From Devosia sp. YR412 (GTDB taxonomy: Bacteria; Pseudomonadota; Alphaproteobacteria; Rhizobiales; Devosiaceae): 64,000 nt of DNA. Positions 38,649 to 47,585 of the stretch are shown in pieces. The DNA lies in contig NZ_FOFL01000002.1 of the NCBI RefSeq assembly GCF_900110945.1, positions 124,001-188,000 of the forward strand, read 5' to 3'. Numbering within the stretch: the stretch's first letter is position 1; every line of letters begins with the position of its first letter. The notes under the pieces are model-generated. The model saw only the letters and a list, made by a program, of their open reading frames with translations, was not told the origin of the DNA and did not search any database. The translations under genes and the position numbers were made by a program.

Positions 38649-40274
38649 TCAGATGAAGTTCACGAGGCTCAGCTTGCTGACCATCGACGTCGTCTGATAG
38701 CTGGCCTGGAGGCGAGTCTGCAGCGCCAGGATTTCCATCGCCACGTCTTCCTTGCTCACCGTCTCGATATCGCTCAGCAGGTTCTCCAGCTGGGCCTTGT
38801 AGTTGGTGTGGCGCGTGGTGGCATTTTCAAGCGACTTCTGCGCTAGACCGATATCCATCGTGACGATTTCGATCGAGCCCTTTTCGCTATTGTGGGACTC
38901 GGACAGCTCGGACTGCTGGCGGCTGGCCATGCCGTCGAAAAAGCCGGTCGAGAGCCGGTACTTCTCCTGGACCTGCTTGTCATAGTCGGCCAGCGCGGCG
39001 GTGCGCAGCGGGCCTTCGGGCTGGGCCATGGCGGCGACGCGGACCGGCTCGAGATCAGCCTTGACCTGCTCCTCGGAAGGATAGGTCGAGACTGCCAGCG
39101 CCGCCTGCGAGCGGATGAGGCGGAGGAAACCGCTCTCATTGGCCTGCATGCCGTAATTGACCCGGCTGGAGTCATCCACCGCCGTCGAAACGCTCTGGCG
39201 CGGGTTGGGATTGTCGCTGCCCGAATACCATTGCACGATCGAGGCTGCGCCGGAGCCCAGCGAGGTGGGCTTGGTATCGCCGGGCGCGGTCACCGGGATC
39301 TGCGGCACGCCGTCTTCGTGGAAGAAGTCATTGGCAGCGGCAAAGGCCGAGGCGGCGCGCAAATCGGTCTGTCCGGTGCGGCCGAGCGAGGCGCCCAAGG
39401 CGGTCTGAAAATTCAGCGCCGTGTCAGCCGGTGTCGCGCCGATAGTGTAGGAGCCAGTCGGCGCCGGGGTTTCGGTGGTCGCGGTCAACTTGACCTGCGT
39501 CTCAGTTCCATCGGGCAACGTCAGGCCGATGCTGATGCTATCCCCGCTGGCGGGATTGGCGATGAAGTCGACGCTGATATTGCGCGGCGCCGTGGTGCCC
39601 GGCTGGGTCACGGTGACCGCGGTGGTGGCGGCGGTGCTGGAGACCGTCGAGAGCTTGAAGCCGAAGGGATGGGCGCCATCTTCCTGCAGCGTCACCGGAT
39701 CGACGCCGGCAGCAAAGTTCAACCGGCCGGCCACATCCGGAGCAGTCGGGTTGACGCCATCGGCGCTGCGGCGCAGGTCGACGACCTGGTTGTAACCGCC
39801 CTTGCCGCCTGCACCATTGAGCAGCGTATCGGCGTCGAGCAGCGGCGGCTTGTCGGTGACGCTGCCGCCAAACAGATAGCGGCCGGCCACGTCTTCATTA
39901 AGCATGGTGACGATTTCGTCGAACCGCGCGGCCGAGAGGCTCGGCAGCGTCGCCATATTGATGCCGCCGGTGCCATACTGGCCGGGAATGGCCGCATTGC
40001 GGGCCTCCCCTTCCATCTTGTCAAAGCGCGTCATGGTCTTGTCGAGAAAGCTCAGGCGCAGGTTGACCGTATCGATATTGCCCGAAAAGCCCTCGATGGC
40101 GCTGAGGCGCGAGCGCACCGATAGCGACATGGGAAGATCGCTGCCCATTTCGGAGAGCTTTGAGGCCTTTTCGCCGGTGCCGAGCTGCATCTGCAGCGTG
40201 GCAAACTTGTCCTGCATCTTGGAGATGACGCCGAAGCTGGTCTGCAGCGGGAACATGGACTTGTTGACGATCAT
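38649..40274 (-). CDS. flgL: Flagellar hook-associated protein 3 FlgL
   Basis: 541 residues, longer than enteric FlgL (about 317) because of a large variable middle, as in many rhizobia. N-terminus 'FGVISKMQDKFATLQMQLGTGEKASKLSEMGSD' and C-terminus 'ILALQTRLQASYQTTSMVSKLSLVNFI' are the flagellin-like D0/D1 helices; 'DEIVTMLNEDVAGRYLFGGS' is typical of FlgL. Second hook-filament junction protein. Follows flgK by 15 bp. Confidence 0.92.
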   Translation of the reverse strand: MIVNKSMFPLQTSFGVISKMQDKFATLQMQLGTGEKASKLSEMGSDLPMSLSVRSRLSAIEGFSGNIDTVNLRLSFLDKTMTRFDKMEGEARNAAIPGQYGTGGINMATLPSLSAARFDEIVTMLNEDVAGRYLFGGSVTDKPPLLDADTLLNGAGGKGGYNQVVDLRRSADGVNPTAPDVAGRLNFAAGVDPVTLQEDGAHPFGFKLSTVSSTAATTAVTVTQPGTTAPRNISVDFIANPASGDSISIGLTLPDGTETQVKLTATTETPAPTGSYTIGATPADTALNFQTALGASLGRTGQTDLRAASAFAAANDFFHEDGVPQIPVTAPGDTKPTSLGSGAASIVQWYSGSDNPNPRQSVSTAVDDSSRVNYGMQANESGFLRLIRSQAALAVSTYPSEEQVKADLEPVRVAAMAQPEGPLRTAALADYDKQVQEKYRLSTGFFDGMASRQQSELSESHNSEKGSIEIVTMDIGLAQKSLENATTRHTNYKAQLENLLSDIETVSKEDVAMEILALQTRLQASYQTTSMVSKLSLVNFI

Positions 40275-40289
40275 TTGGGGTTACGCTCC

Positions 40290-42152
40290 TCAGGTCGTCG
40301 CAAACAGGGTGTCCAGCAGTTCCTTGACCACCGACACAATACGGGCATTGGCGGCATAGGCGTTCTGCAACTCCATCAGCCGCGCCATTTCTTCATCGAC
40401 GTTGACGCCATATTCGCTCTGCATCTGATCGGTGATGGTATCGAGCGTCAGCTGGCGGTCGTCGCTCTTGCTCAGCGCGGCATTGACCGAGGAACCCTGG
40501 AAGCTGATCACCTGCGAAATGACATCGCCGAGATTGCCGCTGAGCGAGAAGCGGTCGCTGGCAATGGCAGGGCCATCGCCGGAGACGAATTTCATCGTAT
40601 CGAGCTGGTCGAGAATGAATTTGGCACGGTCGGCATCGCCCAGCGTGCCGCCGACCGTATGCTGCACCATCAGTTGGTTGTTGGCGATGACCTGGGGATT
40701 GATGCTGATGCGGCCCGCAAAGCCCAGCTTCTGCGGCGGATTGCCATCGAGTTTGCCGCTATAGACGGAGTTGCCGCTATCGACGAACAGCGGCATGGCA
40801 AGGCCATCGCCCTGCATGGCCGTGGCCGAGCTCAGCTTGGTGAGGCCGGTCGGAACCGTCGTGCCATTGCCGGTGAACTGCAGGCTGGCGCCGGTCGCGC
40901 TGACCGACACGGCCAGCGCCGGCTCGGTATCGGTCGAGCTGGCGAACTTGCTCTGCAGCTGCGCCGCGGCATTGCCGGCCTTGTCGGCATCGGTTGTGCC
41001 ATTGCTGAGATTGATGCCGATGACCCGCGCGCCGCTGGCATCGCGATAGTCAACGTCAGTCTGGGTGGTATTGACCAGCTTGATGGTCTGCTCGACGCCG
41101 TCGACCTTGACCCTCATGGTCATGGAATTGCCCGGCAGCATGCCGCCGGCATTAACCGCATAGCCGCCGGTGATGGCGGTGCCCGCCGTCTGGTTGGTCG
41201 AGAAGGCCTGGGCCAGGCCGGCAGCGATCTCGTCGAGCTGCGACTGCGCCTCGACCAGAGTGCGATCGCGCAGATTGACGAGGCCAGCCAGTTCGCCGCC
41301 CTGCAGCACGCCCTGCTGCACCAGGTCGAGCGTCAGGCCTGACGGGGTAGTGAGGGTCAGCTTGCCGACGCGGGTCTTTTCCGGATCGGGATCGAATTCG
41401 GAGGTCGCATCCAGCGTACCGGCGCTCTCGAAGCTGAAGGTCGAGGCGCCGCTGTCGAGAATGCCGACGCCCGAACGCGTCATCAGCGCGACGGTACCGT
41501 TGGAACGGTAGTCGGCGGTAATGTCGACCTTTTCGGCAATGCCGGCCACCAGGCGATCGCGCTGGTCCTGCAGCGTGGCGCGCGTACCATCGGTCATGCC
41601 GAGGTCGAGCAGGCGCGCATTCACTTCGCTAAGCGAGGTGATCATGCCGTTGAGCTGGTGAACGCTGTTGGCGATCTGCCCTTCGGTCTCGGCGCGCATC
41701 ACCTGGATATTGCCCGAAAGCCGGTTCAGCGTCTCGGCCATGGTCTGCGCCGCGCCCAGCGCCCCGGCGCGGACGGTATAGTCGTCCGGGCTGGTGGCCA
41801 GCGCCTGCATCGAGGTCTTGAGACTGCCATAGAGCGTATCGAGCGAGCCGGCCGAGCCGGGCTTGCCCATGAAGCCCTGCAGGCGGTCGAGATAGCTGGC
41901 CTGCACGCCGGAATTTGCCGTGTCCGAGACCTGGCGGTTGTAATAGGCCTGCAGGCTGGAGTTGAAGACGCGGGTGGTGCCGATCGAGCGGGCGTAGCTC
42001 GAGCTCTGCGAATTGTAGTCGACGACATTGAGGGACTGCCGGTGATAGCCGGGCGTGCCGGAATTGGCGATATTGCGCGACAGGACGCCGAGGCCATCCT
42101 GGTTGATGCGCAGTCCGCTGACCGCATTGTTCAGTGATGTCGTCAGACCCAT
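40290..42152 (-). CDS. flgK: Flagellar hook-associated protein 1 FlgK
   Basis: 620 residues. N-terminus 'LTTSLNNAVSGLRINQDGLGVLSRNIANSGTPGYHRQ' and C-terminus 'GVNVDEEMARLMELQNAYAANARIVSVVKELLDTL' are the FlgK signatures. Forms the first hook-filament junction layer. Lies between flgE (62 bp upstream) and flgL. Confidence 0.96.
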   Translation of the reverse strand: MGLTTSLNNAVSGLRINQDGLGVLSRNIANSGTPGYHRQSLNVVDYNSQSSSYARSIGTTRVFNSSLQAYYNRQVSDTANSGVQASYLDRLQGFMGKPGSAGSLDTLYGSLKTSMQALATSPDDYTVRAGALGAAQTMAETLNRLSGNIQVMRAETEGQIANSVHQLNGMITSLSEVNARLLDLGMTDGTRATLQDQRDRLVAGIAEKVDITADYRSNGTVALMTRSGVGILDSGASTFSFESAGTLDATSEFDPDPEKTRVGKLTLTTPSGLTLDLVQQGVLQGGELAGLVNLRDRTLVEAQSQLDEIAAGLAQAFSTNQTAGTAITGGYAVNAGGMLPGNSMTMRVKVDGVEQTIKLVNTTQTDVDYRDASGARVIGINLSNGTTDADKAGNAAAQLQSKFASSTDTEPALAVSVSATGASLQFTGNGTTVPTGLTKLSSATAMQGDGLAMPLFVDSGNSVYSGKLDGNPPQKLGFAGRISINPQVIANNQLMVQHTVGGTLGDADRAKFILDQLDTMKFVSGDGPAIASDRFSLSGNLGDVISQVISFQGSSVNAALSKSDDRQLTLDTITDQMQSEYGVNVDEEMARLMELQNAYAANARIVSVVKELLDTLFATT

Positions 42153-42214
42153 CTCGAACGCCCTTCCCTACCGACCCGGCGCATGACGCGCCGGGCTTAC
42201 TGCCTTTGCTGGTC

Positions 42215-43996
42215 TCAGCGGATCATGTTGAGGGCTTCCTGCAGCATCTCGTCGGCTGTCGAGACGATGCGGGTGCCCGCGGCATAGGCCTGCTGGGTGA
42301 CGATCAGCTTGGTGAACTCGTCCGAAATGTCGGTATTGGACGCTTCGAGCGAACCGCCGATAACGCCGGTGCCGGAGAGGTCGAGGATGGCCTCGCCGGA
42401 TTCCGAGGTGGCAGTGAACACACCACCATCAAGACGCTTCAGCTGATTGATGGCGTTGAATTCGGCCGTCACCACCTGGGCCATGTCGATGCGTTCGCCA
42501 TTGGAATAGGTGGCGACGACGCGGCCATTGTCATTGATGGCCACCGAGATGAATTCACCGGCGCCATAGCCGTTCTGGTTCAGCGTCGACACATTGGCGG
42601 TGCCGTTGACGTCAGCGAACTGGGAAAGGCCATTGGTGTCATAGCGGAACTCGACATCGCCGATATTGACACCATTGACGGTCAGGTTGTTCAAGGTGGT
42701 CTGGCCATTGGTCGGCGAGGCCAGAGAACCATTGGGCGCGAACTGGAAGTTTTCCTGCACGCGGGTCCACTGCGTCTGGGTCGGCGTCGCTTCGCTATTG
42801 GACATGTAGTAGAGGTGCCAGACGTCGCCACCGCCGGTATCGGCATTGCTGACCTTGGCCCAGCGCATCTGCACGTTGGCCGGCGCGCCGTTCTCGGCAT
42901 AGACCGTGATCGCGCCGCCCGAGATCGAGTTGGACAGGAACTGGGTGTTCTTGTTGGCCGGAATCTCGTTGACAGCCTGGCCGTAGGGCACCGAGCTGGT
43001 GGCCGGCGTATCGGTGAAGGCCACCGAGGTCGAGCCGGTGGCCGCATCGAGCTTGGTCACCGACAGGGCAACGCCCGTGGTCGACGGCAGGGTGACGGTC
43101 AGATTATTGGTGCCCGTGTCGAAGGCCACGGTCGCCGTGCCCGCCCCGGTGCGGGTCTGCATATGCGTCTGGATCGTCGATGCGATGCCCGCCATGGTGT
43201 TGTTGGGGGCAAGCGACGTATCGATATACATATTGGTCGCATTGCCCGTCGGAAGCGTTGCCGGGGCGACGGGCTGCTGGAAGTGATAGGTGAAGGGCGA
43301 GCCGCCGATCGACACGGTCAGCTGATCGCCGGTCAGATCGGCAACAGCCGGCCCCCAGGAGCCCTGCGACACAGCAGGCGAGAAGGTGGCGCCCGGCACA
43401 TAGTCGGCAGCACGGAACAGCTCGCTGTTTGGCACGGTCGCCTTGTAGGCGGTCGGCTTGGGCATCTGCGGCAGGTTGGCCTGGTAGTTGATGCGATTGG
43501 TCTGCTGCGCCGGCAGGAAAGCGTTGGACAGCTTGATGACTTCCGGCACCGAGCCGGAAATATTGCCGGTACCCGGATCGATCGGCAGGCCCTTGAGGTA
43601 ATAGCCCGCGCCATTGACCAGCATGCCGTCCTTGTCGATCTCGAAGTCGCCGCGGCGGGTGTAGAAATTGGTACCGGCGAACACCGAATTGCCGTCCGAC
43701 TGGCCGACCTTGGGCTCGACCACGAAGAAGCCGTTGGAATTGAGCGCGATATAGGTCTCGTTGGAGACGGTCTTGATATCGCCGGCGATATCATTGGTGC
43801 CGCGCGACTGGGCCAGCACGGCGCCGGGAACCTGGCGCTTGATCGGGGCATCCGGGATCAGGTCGAGGAAATCGGTCTCGATGCGCTTGTAACCCGTGGT
43901 CTGCGAATTCGCGATATTGCCCGAAATGTTTTCAAGTGCGTGCGACTGGGCCCGCAGACCGGTCACCGCACTGGAAAGCGCGCCATAGATGCCCAT
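42215..43996 (-). CDS. flgE: Flagellar hook protein FlgE
   Basis: 593 residues, about 190 more than enteric FlgE through extra surface domains. N-terminus 'GIYGALSSAVTGLRAQSHALENISGNIANSQTTGYKRI', C-terminus 'EASNTDISDEFTKLIVTQQAYAAGTRIVSTADEML'. Polymerises into the hook. First gene of flgE-flgK-flgL, with a near-consensus sigma-54 promoter 54 bp upstream. Confidence 0.97.
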   Translation of the reverse strand: MGIYGALSSAVTGLRAQSHALENISGNIANSQTTGYKRIETDFLDLIPDAPIKRQVPGAVLAQSRGTNDIAGDIKTVSNETYIALNSNGFFVVEPKVGQSDGNSVFAGTNFYTRRGDFEIDKDGMLVNGAGYYLKGLPIDPGTGNISGSVPEVIKLSNAFLPAQQTNRINYQANLPQMPKPTAYKATVPNSELFRAADYVPGATFSPAVSQGSWGPAVADLTGDQLTVSIGGSPFTYHFQQPVAPATLPTGNATNMYIDTSLAPNNTMAGIASTIQTHMQTRTGAGTATVAFDTGTNNLTVTLPSTTGVALSVTKLDAATGSTSVAFTDTPATSSVPYGQAVNEIPANKNTQFLSNSISGGAITVYAENGAPANVQMRWAKVSNADTGGGDVWHLYYMSNSEATPTQTQWTRVQENFQFAPNGSLASPTNGQTTLNNLTVNGVNIGDVEFRYDTNGLSQFADVNGTANVSTLNQNGYGAGEFISVAINDNGRVVATYSNGERIDMAQVVTAEFNAINQLKRLDGGVFTATSESGEAILDLSGTGVIGGSLEASNTDISDEFTKLIVTQQAYAAGTRIVSTADEMLQEALNMIR

Positions 43997-44049
43997 CGAA
44001 AACTCCTTGAAACTTTTTGCGCCTGGTTGCGACTGCTCGACCGTATAAT

Positions 44050-44065
44050 AGCAAGTACAGTGCCA
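44050..44065 (-). promoter_or_regulatory. Sigma-54 promoter for flgE-flgK-flgL
   Basis: Reading the minus strand: TGGCACTGTACTTGCT, a match at every conserved base of TGGCAC-N5-TTGC. Start predicted near 44038, about 42 bp before flgE. Confidence 0.9.
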
Positions 44066-44150
44066 ACTGGGCTTGGCGTTGATTTCATTGAGTTATTTTA
44101 GATGGCTGATGGTAACCGACAGCCCGGACCGGCAATTGAGTCCGGGCCTG

Positions 44151-44165
44151 CGGCAGAAATTGCCG
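44151..44165. promoter_or_regulatory. ftr-type palindrome (candidate FlbD enhancer) for flgE
   Basis: CGGCA-GAAAT-TGCCG, perfect, extended by one further pair (G...C). Centre 93 bp upstream of the flgE sigma-54 element. A second dyad CCCGGAC-N10-GTCCGGG lies beside it at 44123-44146. Confidence 0.65.
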
Positions 44166-44224
44166 CCCAGCTTGTGAAGCGGCAGCGCTTGCATTATTCC
44201 CTAGCCCACACATTCGGGGCCGCC

Positions 44225-45091
44225 ATGCTGTTCAAGTCTGCTGATGAGTTCGTGAAGGCGCCACGCCGCGCCGTAACCGTGTTCGGCATGGCCGGCGTCG
44301 GCAAGACGCGGCTCAGCAACATGCTGCGCTCGAGCAACTGGTTTCACTATTCGGCCGATTACCGCATCGGCACGCGTTATATGGGCGAGTTCATCGTCGA
44401 CAACTTCAAGGCCGAGGCCATGAAGGTGCCCTTCCTGCGCCAGCTGCTGCGCTCGGACTCGATCTATATCTCGTCCAACATCACCTTCGACAATCTGGAT
44501 CCGCTGTCGACCTATCTCGGCACCCCCGGCAATCCGGACAAGGGCGGCCTGCCGCTAGGCGAATACCAGCGCCGGCAGGAGCAGCATCGCATTGCCGAGG
44601 TCGCGGCACTCAAGGACGTCACCCATTTCATCGAGCGCGCCAAGACGCTCTATGGCTATGACGATTTCATCGCCGATACCGGCGGCTCGCTGATCGAGGT
44701 GATCGATCCGACCGACCCGGAAGATCCGGTGGTCAAGGCGCTGGCCGCCTCCACGGCCCTGCTCTACATCCGCGGCACCGGCAAGGATGCGTCCGAATTG
44801 GTGCGCCGCTTCAAGCAGGCGCCCAAGCCGATGTATTATCGCCCGCCCTTCCTCGTCGAGAAATGGGCCCAGTACAAGCTGATCAACGGTATCGTCGAAG
44901 ACTGCGACGTCGATCCGGCCGGCTTCGGCGCCTGGGGGTTCGAAGCGCTGCTGCATGACCGCCTGCCGCGCTACCAGGCGCTGGCCGACAATTTCGGCTA
45001 TGTGGTGGAAGCATCGGACCTGGCGACGGTCCGGGATGGCGATGAATTTATCGATCTGATGGCTGCGGCAATCGAAAAGCGAATGCGCTAG
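44225..45091 (+). CDS. P-loop ATPase, alphaproteobacterial conserved type
   Basis: 288 residues from ATG at 44225 (MLFKSADEFVKAPRRAVTVFG). Walker A 'GMAGVGKTRLS' at about residues 21-31. 'DFIADTGGSLIEVID' and 'STALLYIRGTG' look like the Walker B/sensor region. An in-frame ATG at 44102 would add 41 residues, but those bases hold the flgE enhancer palindromes and no ribosome site, so the later start is preferred. No membrane segment. Precise function unknown. Confidence 0.75.
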   Translation: MLFKSADEFVKAPRRAVTVFGMAGVGKTRLSNMLRSSNWFHYSADYRIGTRYMGEFIVDNFKAEAMKVPFLRQLLRSDSIYISSNITFDNLDPLSTYLGTPGNPDKGGLPLGEYQRRQEQHRIAEVAALKDVTHFIERAKTLYGYDDFIADTGGSLIEVIDPTDPEDPVVKALAASTALLYIRGTGKDASELVRRFKQAPKPMYYRPPFLVEKWAQYKLINGIVEDCDVDPAGFGAWGFEALLHDRLPRYQALADNFGYVVEASDLATVRDGDEFIDLMAAAIEKRMR

Positions 45092-45155
45092 CGCGCCCCT
45101 ACGCGGGACGCGCCGCCTGAATCGCTTTTCCATCAAATCCTCTCAAGAGGCTGAT

Positions 45156-46076
45156 ATGCCTATTCGAATTCCCGACAACCTGCCCGCCCGCAAGACCCTC
45201 GAAGACGAGGGCGTCTATGTGATGGATTCAACCCGCGCCGCGCGGCAGGACATCCGTCCGCTCTCCATTGGCCTGCTCAACCTGATGCCCAACAAGGAGC
45301 GCACCGAAACCCAGTTCACCCGGCTGATCGGCTCGACGCCGCTTCAGGTAGAGCTGACGCTCGTGCGCATCACCGATCACCAGTCCAAGAACACCTCGGA
45401 AGACTATCTCAAGACCTTCTACAAGACCTGGGACCAGGTGAAGGAACACAAGTTCGACGGCTTCATCGTCACTGGGGCGCCTATCGCCAATATCCCCTTT
45501 GAGGAGGTGCGCTACTGGAACGAGATGGTCGAAATCATGGACTGGACGCAAACCAATGTGCACCATTCCATGTTCATCTGCTGGGGCGCGCAGGCGGCGC
45601 TGCACCATTTCCATGGCGCACAGCGCTACCGCATGGTCGACAAGGCCTTCGGCGTGTTCCGCCATCAGGTGGTCAACCCGCGCTCGCCCTATCTGCGCGG
45701 CTTTTCCGACAGCCCGATGATCCCGGTGTCGCGCTATAATGACATCGACCGCACGACCTTGGGCGCCGATCTCGAAGTGCTGATCGACAATGCGGAAATC
45801 GGCATTTCCATGCTGGGCGACGACAAGCACCGCGCCGTGCATTTCCTTAACCACCTCGAGTATGACAACCGCTCACTGGCCGACGAATATGAGCGCGACG
45901 TCAAAGCGGGGCTGGGCACGGCGCCGCCGGCCAATCTCTTCCCCAATGGCGACACCAGCGCCGTGCCGGAAAACCGCTGGCGCAGCCATGCGCATCTGCT
46001 GTTCCAGAACTGGATCAACGAGATTTACCAGACGACGCCGTACGAGATGAGCAAGATCGGTAGCGGCGAAGTCTGA
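45156..46076 (+). CDS. metA: Homoserine O-acyltransferase, MetA family
   Basis: 306 residues, full length for MetA. Catalytic Cys142 in 'FICWGAQAAL', His233 and Glu235 in 'NHLEYD'; oxyanion and substrate segments such as 'LLNLMPNKERTETQFTRLIG'. Activates homoserine for methionine synthesis. The acyl-CoA selector position 111 is Ala ('GAPIANIPFEE'), where Gly favours succinyl-CoA and Glu favours acetyl-CoA, so donor choice cannot be read directly. I saw no SAM-II riboswitch in the 64-bp gap before it. Confidence 0.92.
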   Translation: MPIRIPDNLPARKTLEDEGVYVMDSTRAARQDIRPLSIGLLNLMPNKERTETQFTRLIGSTPLQVELTLVRITDHQSKNTSEDYLKTFYKTWDQVKEHKFDGFIVTGAPIANIPFEEVRYWNEMVEIMDWTQTNVHHSMFICWGAQAALHHFHGAQRYRMVDKAFGVFRHQVVNPRSPYLRGFSDSPMIPVSRYNDIDRTTLGADLEVLIDNAEIGISMLGDDKHRAVHFLNHLEYDNRSLADEYERDVKAGLGTAPPANLFPNGDTSAVPENRWRSHAHLLFQNWINEIYQTTPYEMSKIGSGEV

Positions 46077-46133
46077 ACTGCTTGAACGCGCGGGACAAGT
46101 CCCTATCTTGGCCAGAGATAGAGAGACCCGCGC

Positions 46134-47585
46134 GTGCCCCAGCCTCCCACGACCATTGTCGACGAACTGGGCATAGCCCTTTCCAACCTGGCCGACGCCG
46201 CCACCGGCGCCTTTACGCCGACGCTGCGGCTCGGCGTCACCGGCCTTAGCCGCGCCGGCAAGACGATTTTCATCACCGCGCTGGTGCACAACCTTCTTAC
46301 AGGCGGCCGCCTGCCCGGCTTTGCGCCGCTGACCGAGGGGCGGTTTATCGGCGCCAAGCTCGCCGAATATCCCGACGCTACTATCCCCCGTTTTGCCTAT
46401 GAGCAGCACCTGGCGGCGCTGACCGGCAAGACGCCGTTCTGGCCGGAAAGCACGCGCCGGATCTCGCAGCTCCGGCTGGTGCTGAAGTTCCAGTCCAAGC
46501 ATTGGTATGCGGGCATGACGGGACCTTCCACGGTCAATCTCGACATCGTCGACTATCCCGGCGAATGGCTGCTCGACCTGCCGCTGCTCGGCCTCAGCTT
46601 TGCCGAATGGAGCGCCGAGGCGCTGGACCGGGCCGACCGTCCAGATTCAGGCAAGGAGGCCGGACCCTTCCTCAAGCTGCTCGAAGAAATCGATCCGCTC
46701 AAGGATGCTAGGGACGTGGATGCCGAACGGCTGGCCACGGCCTTTACCGACTATCTGCGCCGCTCGCGCGAACATGGCGCGCTGTCGACCCTGCCCCCGG
46801 GCCGGTTCCTGCTGCCCGGTGATCTCGAAGGCTCGCCGGCGCTGACCTTTGCACCACTGCCGCCACAACGGCAGGCGGTGCGCGGCACCAGCCTCTATGC
46901 CATGCTGGAAGGCCGCTACGAGGCCTATAAGGACCAGGTGGTGCGGCCGTTCTTCCGCGAGCATTTCGCCCGGCTCGACCGCCAGATCGTGCTGGTCGAT
47001 ACGCTCCGCGCGCTGAATGCCGGGCCGACGGCAGTGGCCGATCTCGAAACCGCGCTGACCGCCGTGCTCGGCTGTTTCCGCCAGGGCGAGACCAATCCGC
47101 TGCTGCGGCCCTTCGTGCGCAAGATCGGCCGGATCCTGTTTGCGGCCACCAAGGCCGACCATGTGCATCACACCAGCCACGACAGGCTGGAGAGCATTCT
47201 CAATCGCCTGGTGTCCAATGCCAGCAAGCGGGCCCGCTTTGCCGGCGCCGAGACCAAGTCCATTGCGCTGGCCGGTATCCGCGCCACCCGCGAAGGCACG
47301 ATCAGCGAAGGTGGAGAAACCCTGCCGACCATCATCGGCACGCCGATGGCCGGCGAGGTGCTGGATGGCGTGAGCTATGACGGCAGAACAGAAATCGCTT
47401 TATTTCCCGGGGACTTGCCGGAGCGGCCGGATTCACTGTTCGAGGACGGCAATCCTGTTGCGCTGAACTTCCTGCGCTTCACCCGGCCGCAAAAACTCGA
47501 GCTCAATGCCAGCGGCGATGTCGTGCTGCCGCATATCCGCTTCGACCGGGCGCTGGATTATCTGATCGGAGACTGGCTCGCATGA
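46134..47585 (+). CDS. ycjX: YcjX family GTP-binding protein
   Basis: 483 residues from GTG at 46134. P-loop 'GLSRAGKT' at about residues 37-44 in 'RLGVTGLSRAGKTIFITALVHNLL', then the YcjX block 'STVNLDIVDYPGEWLLDLPLL' and late 'RILFAATKADHVHHTSHDRLE' (TKAD, nucleotide base recognition). YcjX is a stress-linked GTPase of unclear role, nearly always paired with ycjF. Overlaps ycjF by 4 bp. Confidence 0.9.
   Translation: MPQPPTTIVDELGIALSNLADAATGAFTPTLRLGVTGLSRAGKTIFITALVHNLLTGGRLPGFAPLTEGRFIGAKLAEYPDATIPRFAYEQHLAALTGKTPFWPESTRRISQLRLVLKFQSKHWYAGMTGPSTVNLDIVDYPGEWLLDLPLLGLSFAEWSAEALDRADRPDSGKEAGPFLKLLEEIDPLKDARDVDAERLATAFTDYLRRSREHGALSTLPPGRFLLPGDLEGSPALTFAPLPPQRQAVRGTSLYAMLEGRYEAYKDQVVRPFFREHFARLDRQIVLVDTLRALNAGPTAVADLETALTAVLGCFRQGETNPLLRPFVRKIGRILFAATKADHVHHTSHDRLESILNRLVSNASKRARFAGAETKSIALAGIRATREGTISEGGETLPTIIGTPMAGEVLDGVSYDGRTEIALFPGDLPERPDSLFEDGNPVALNFLRFTRPQKLELNASGDVVLPHIRFDRALDYLIGDWLA

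Noticed and set aside
44044..44049. TATAAT as a -10 box for the ATPase gene
   Set aside because: No acceptable -35 at 16-18 bp upstream, and it abuts the sigma-54 element of flgE on the other strand.
42134..44101. Open frame of 655 codons opposite flgE
   Set aside because: Antisense shadow of a clear FlgE.
45092..45155. Possible SAM-II riboswitch before metA
   Set aside because: The short gap has GC hairpins but not the conserved SAM-II pseudoknot bases that I know.
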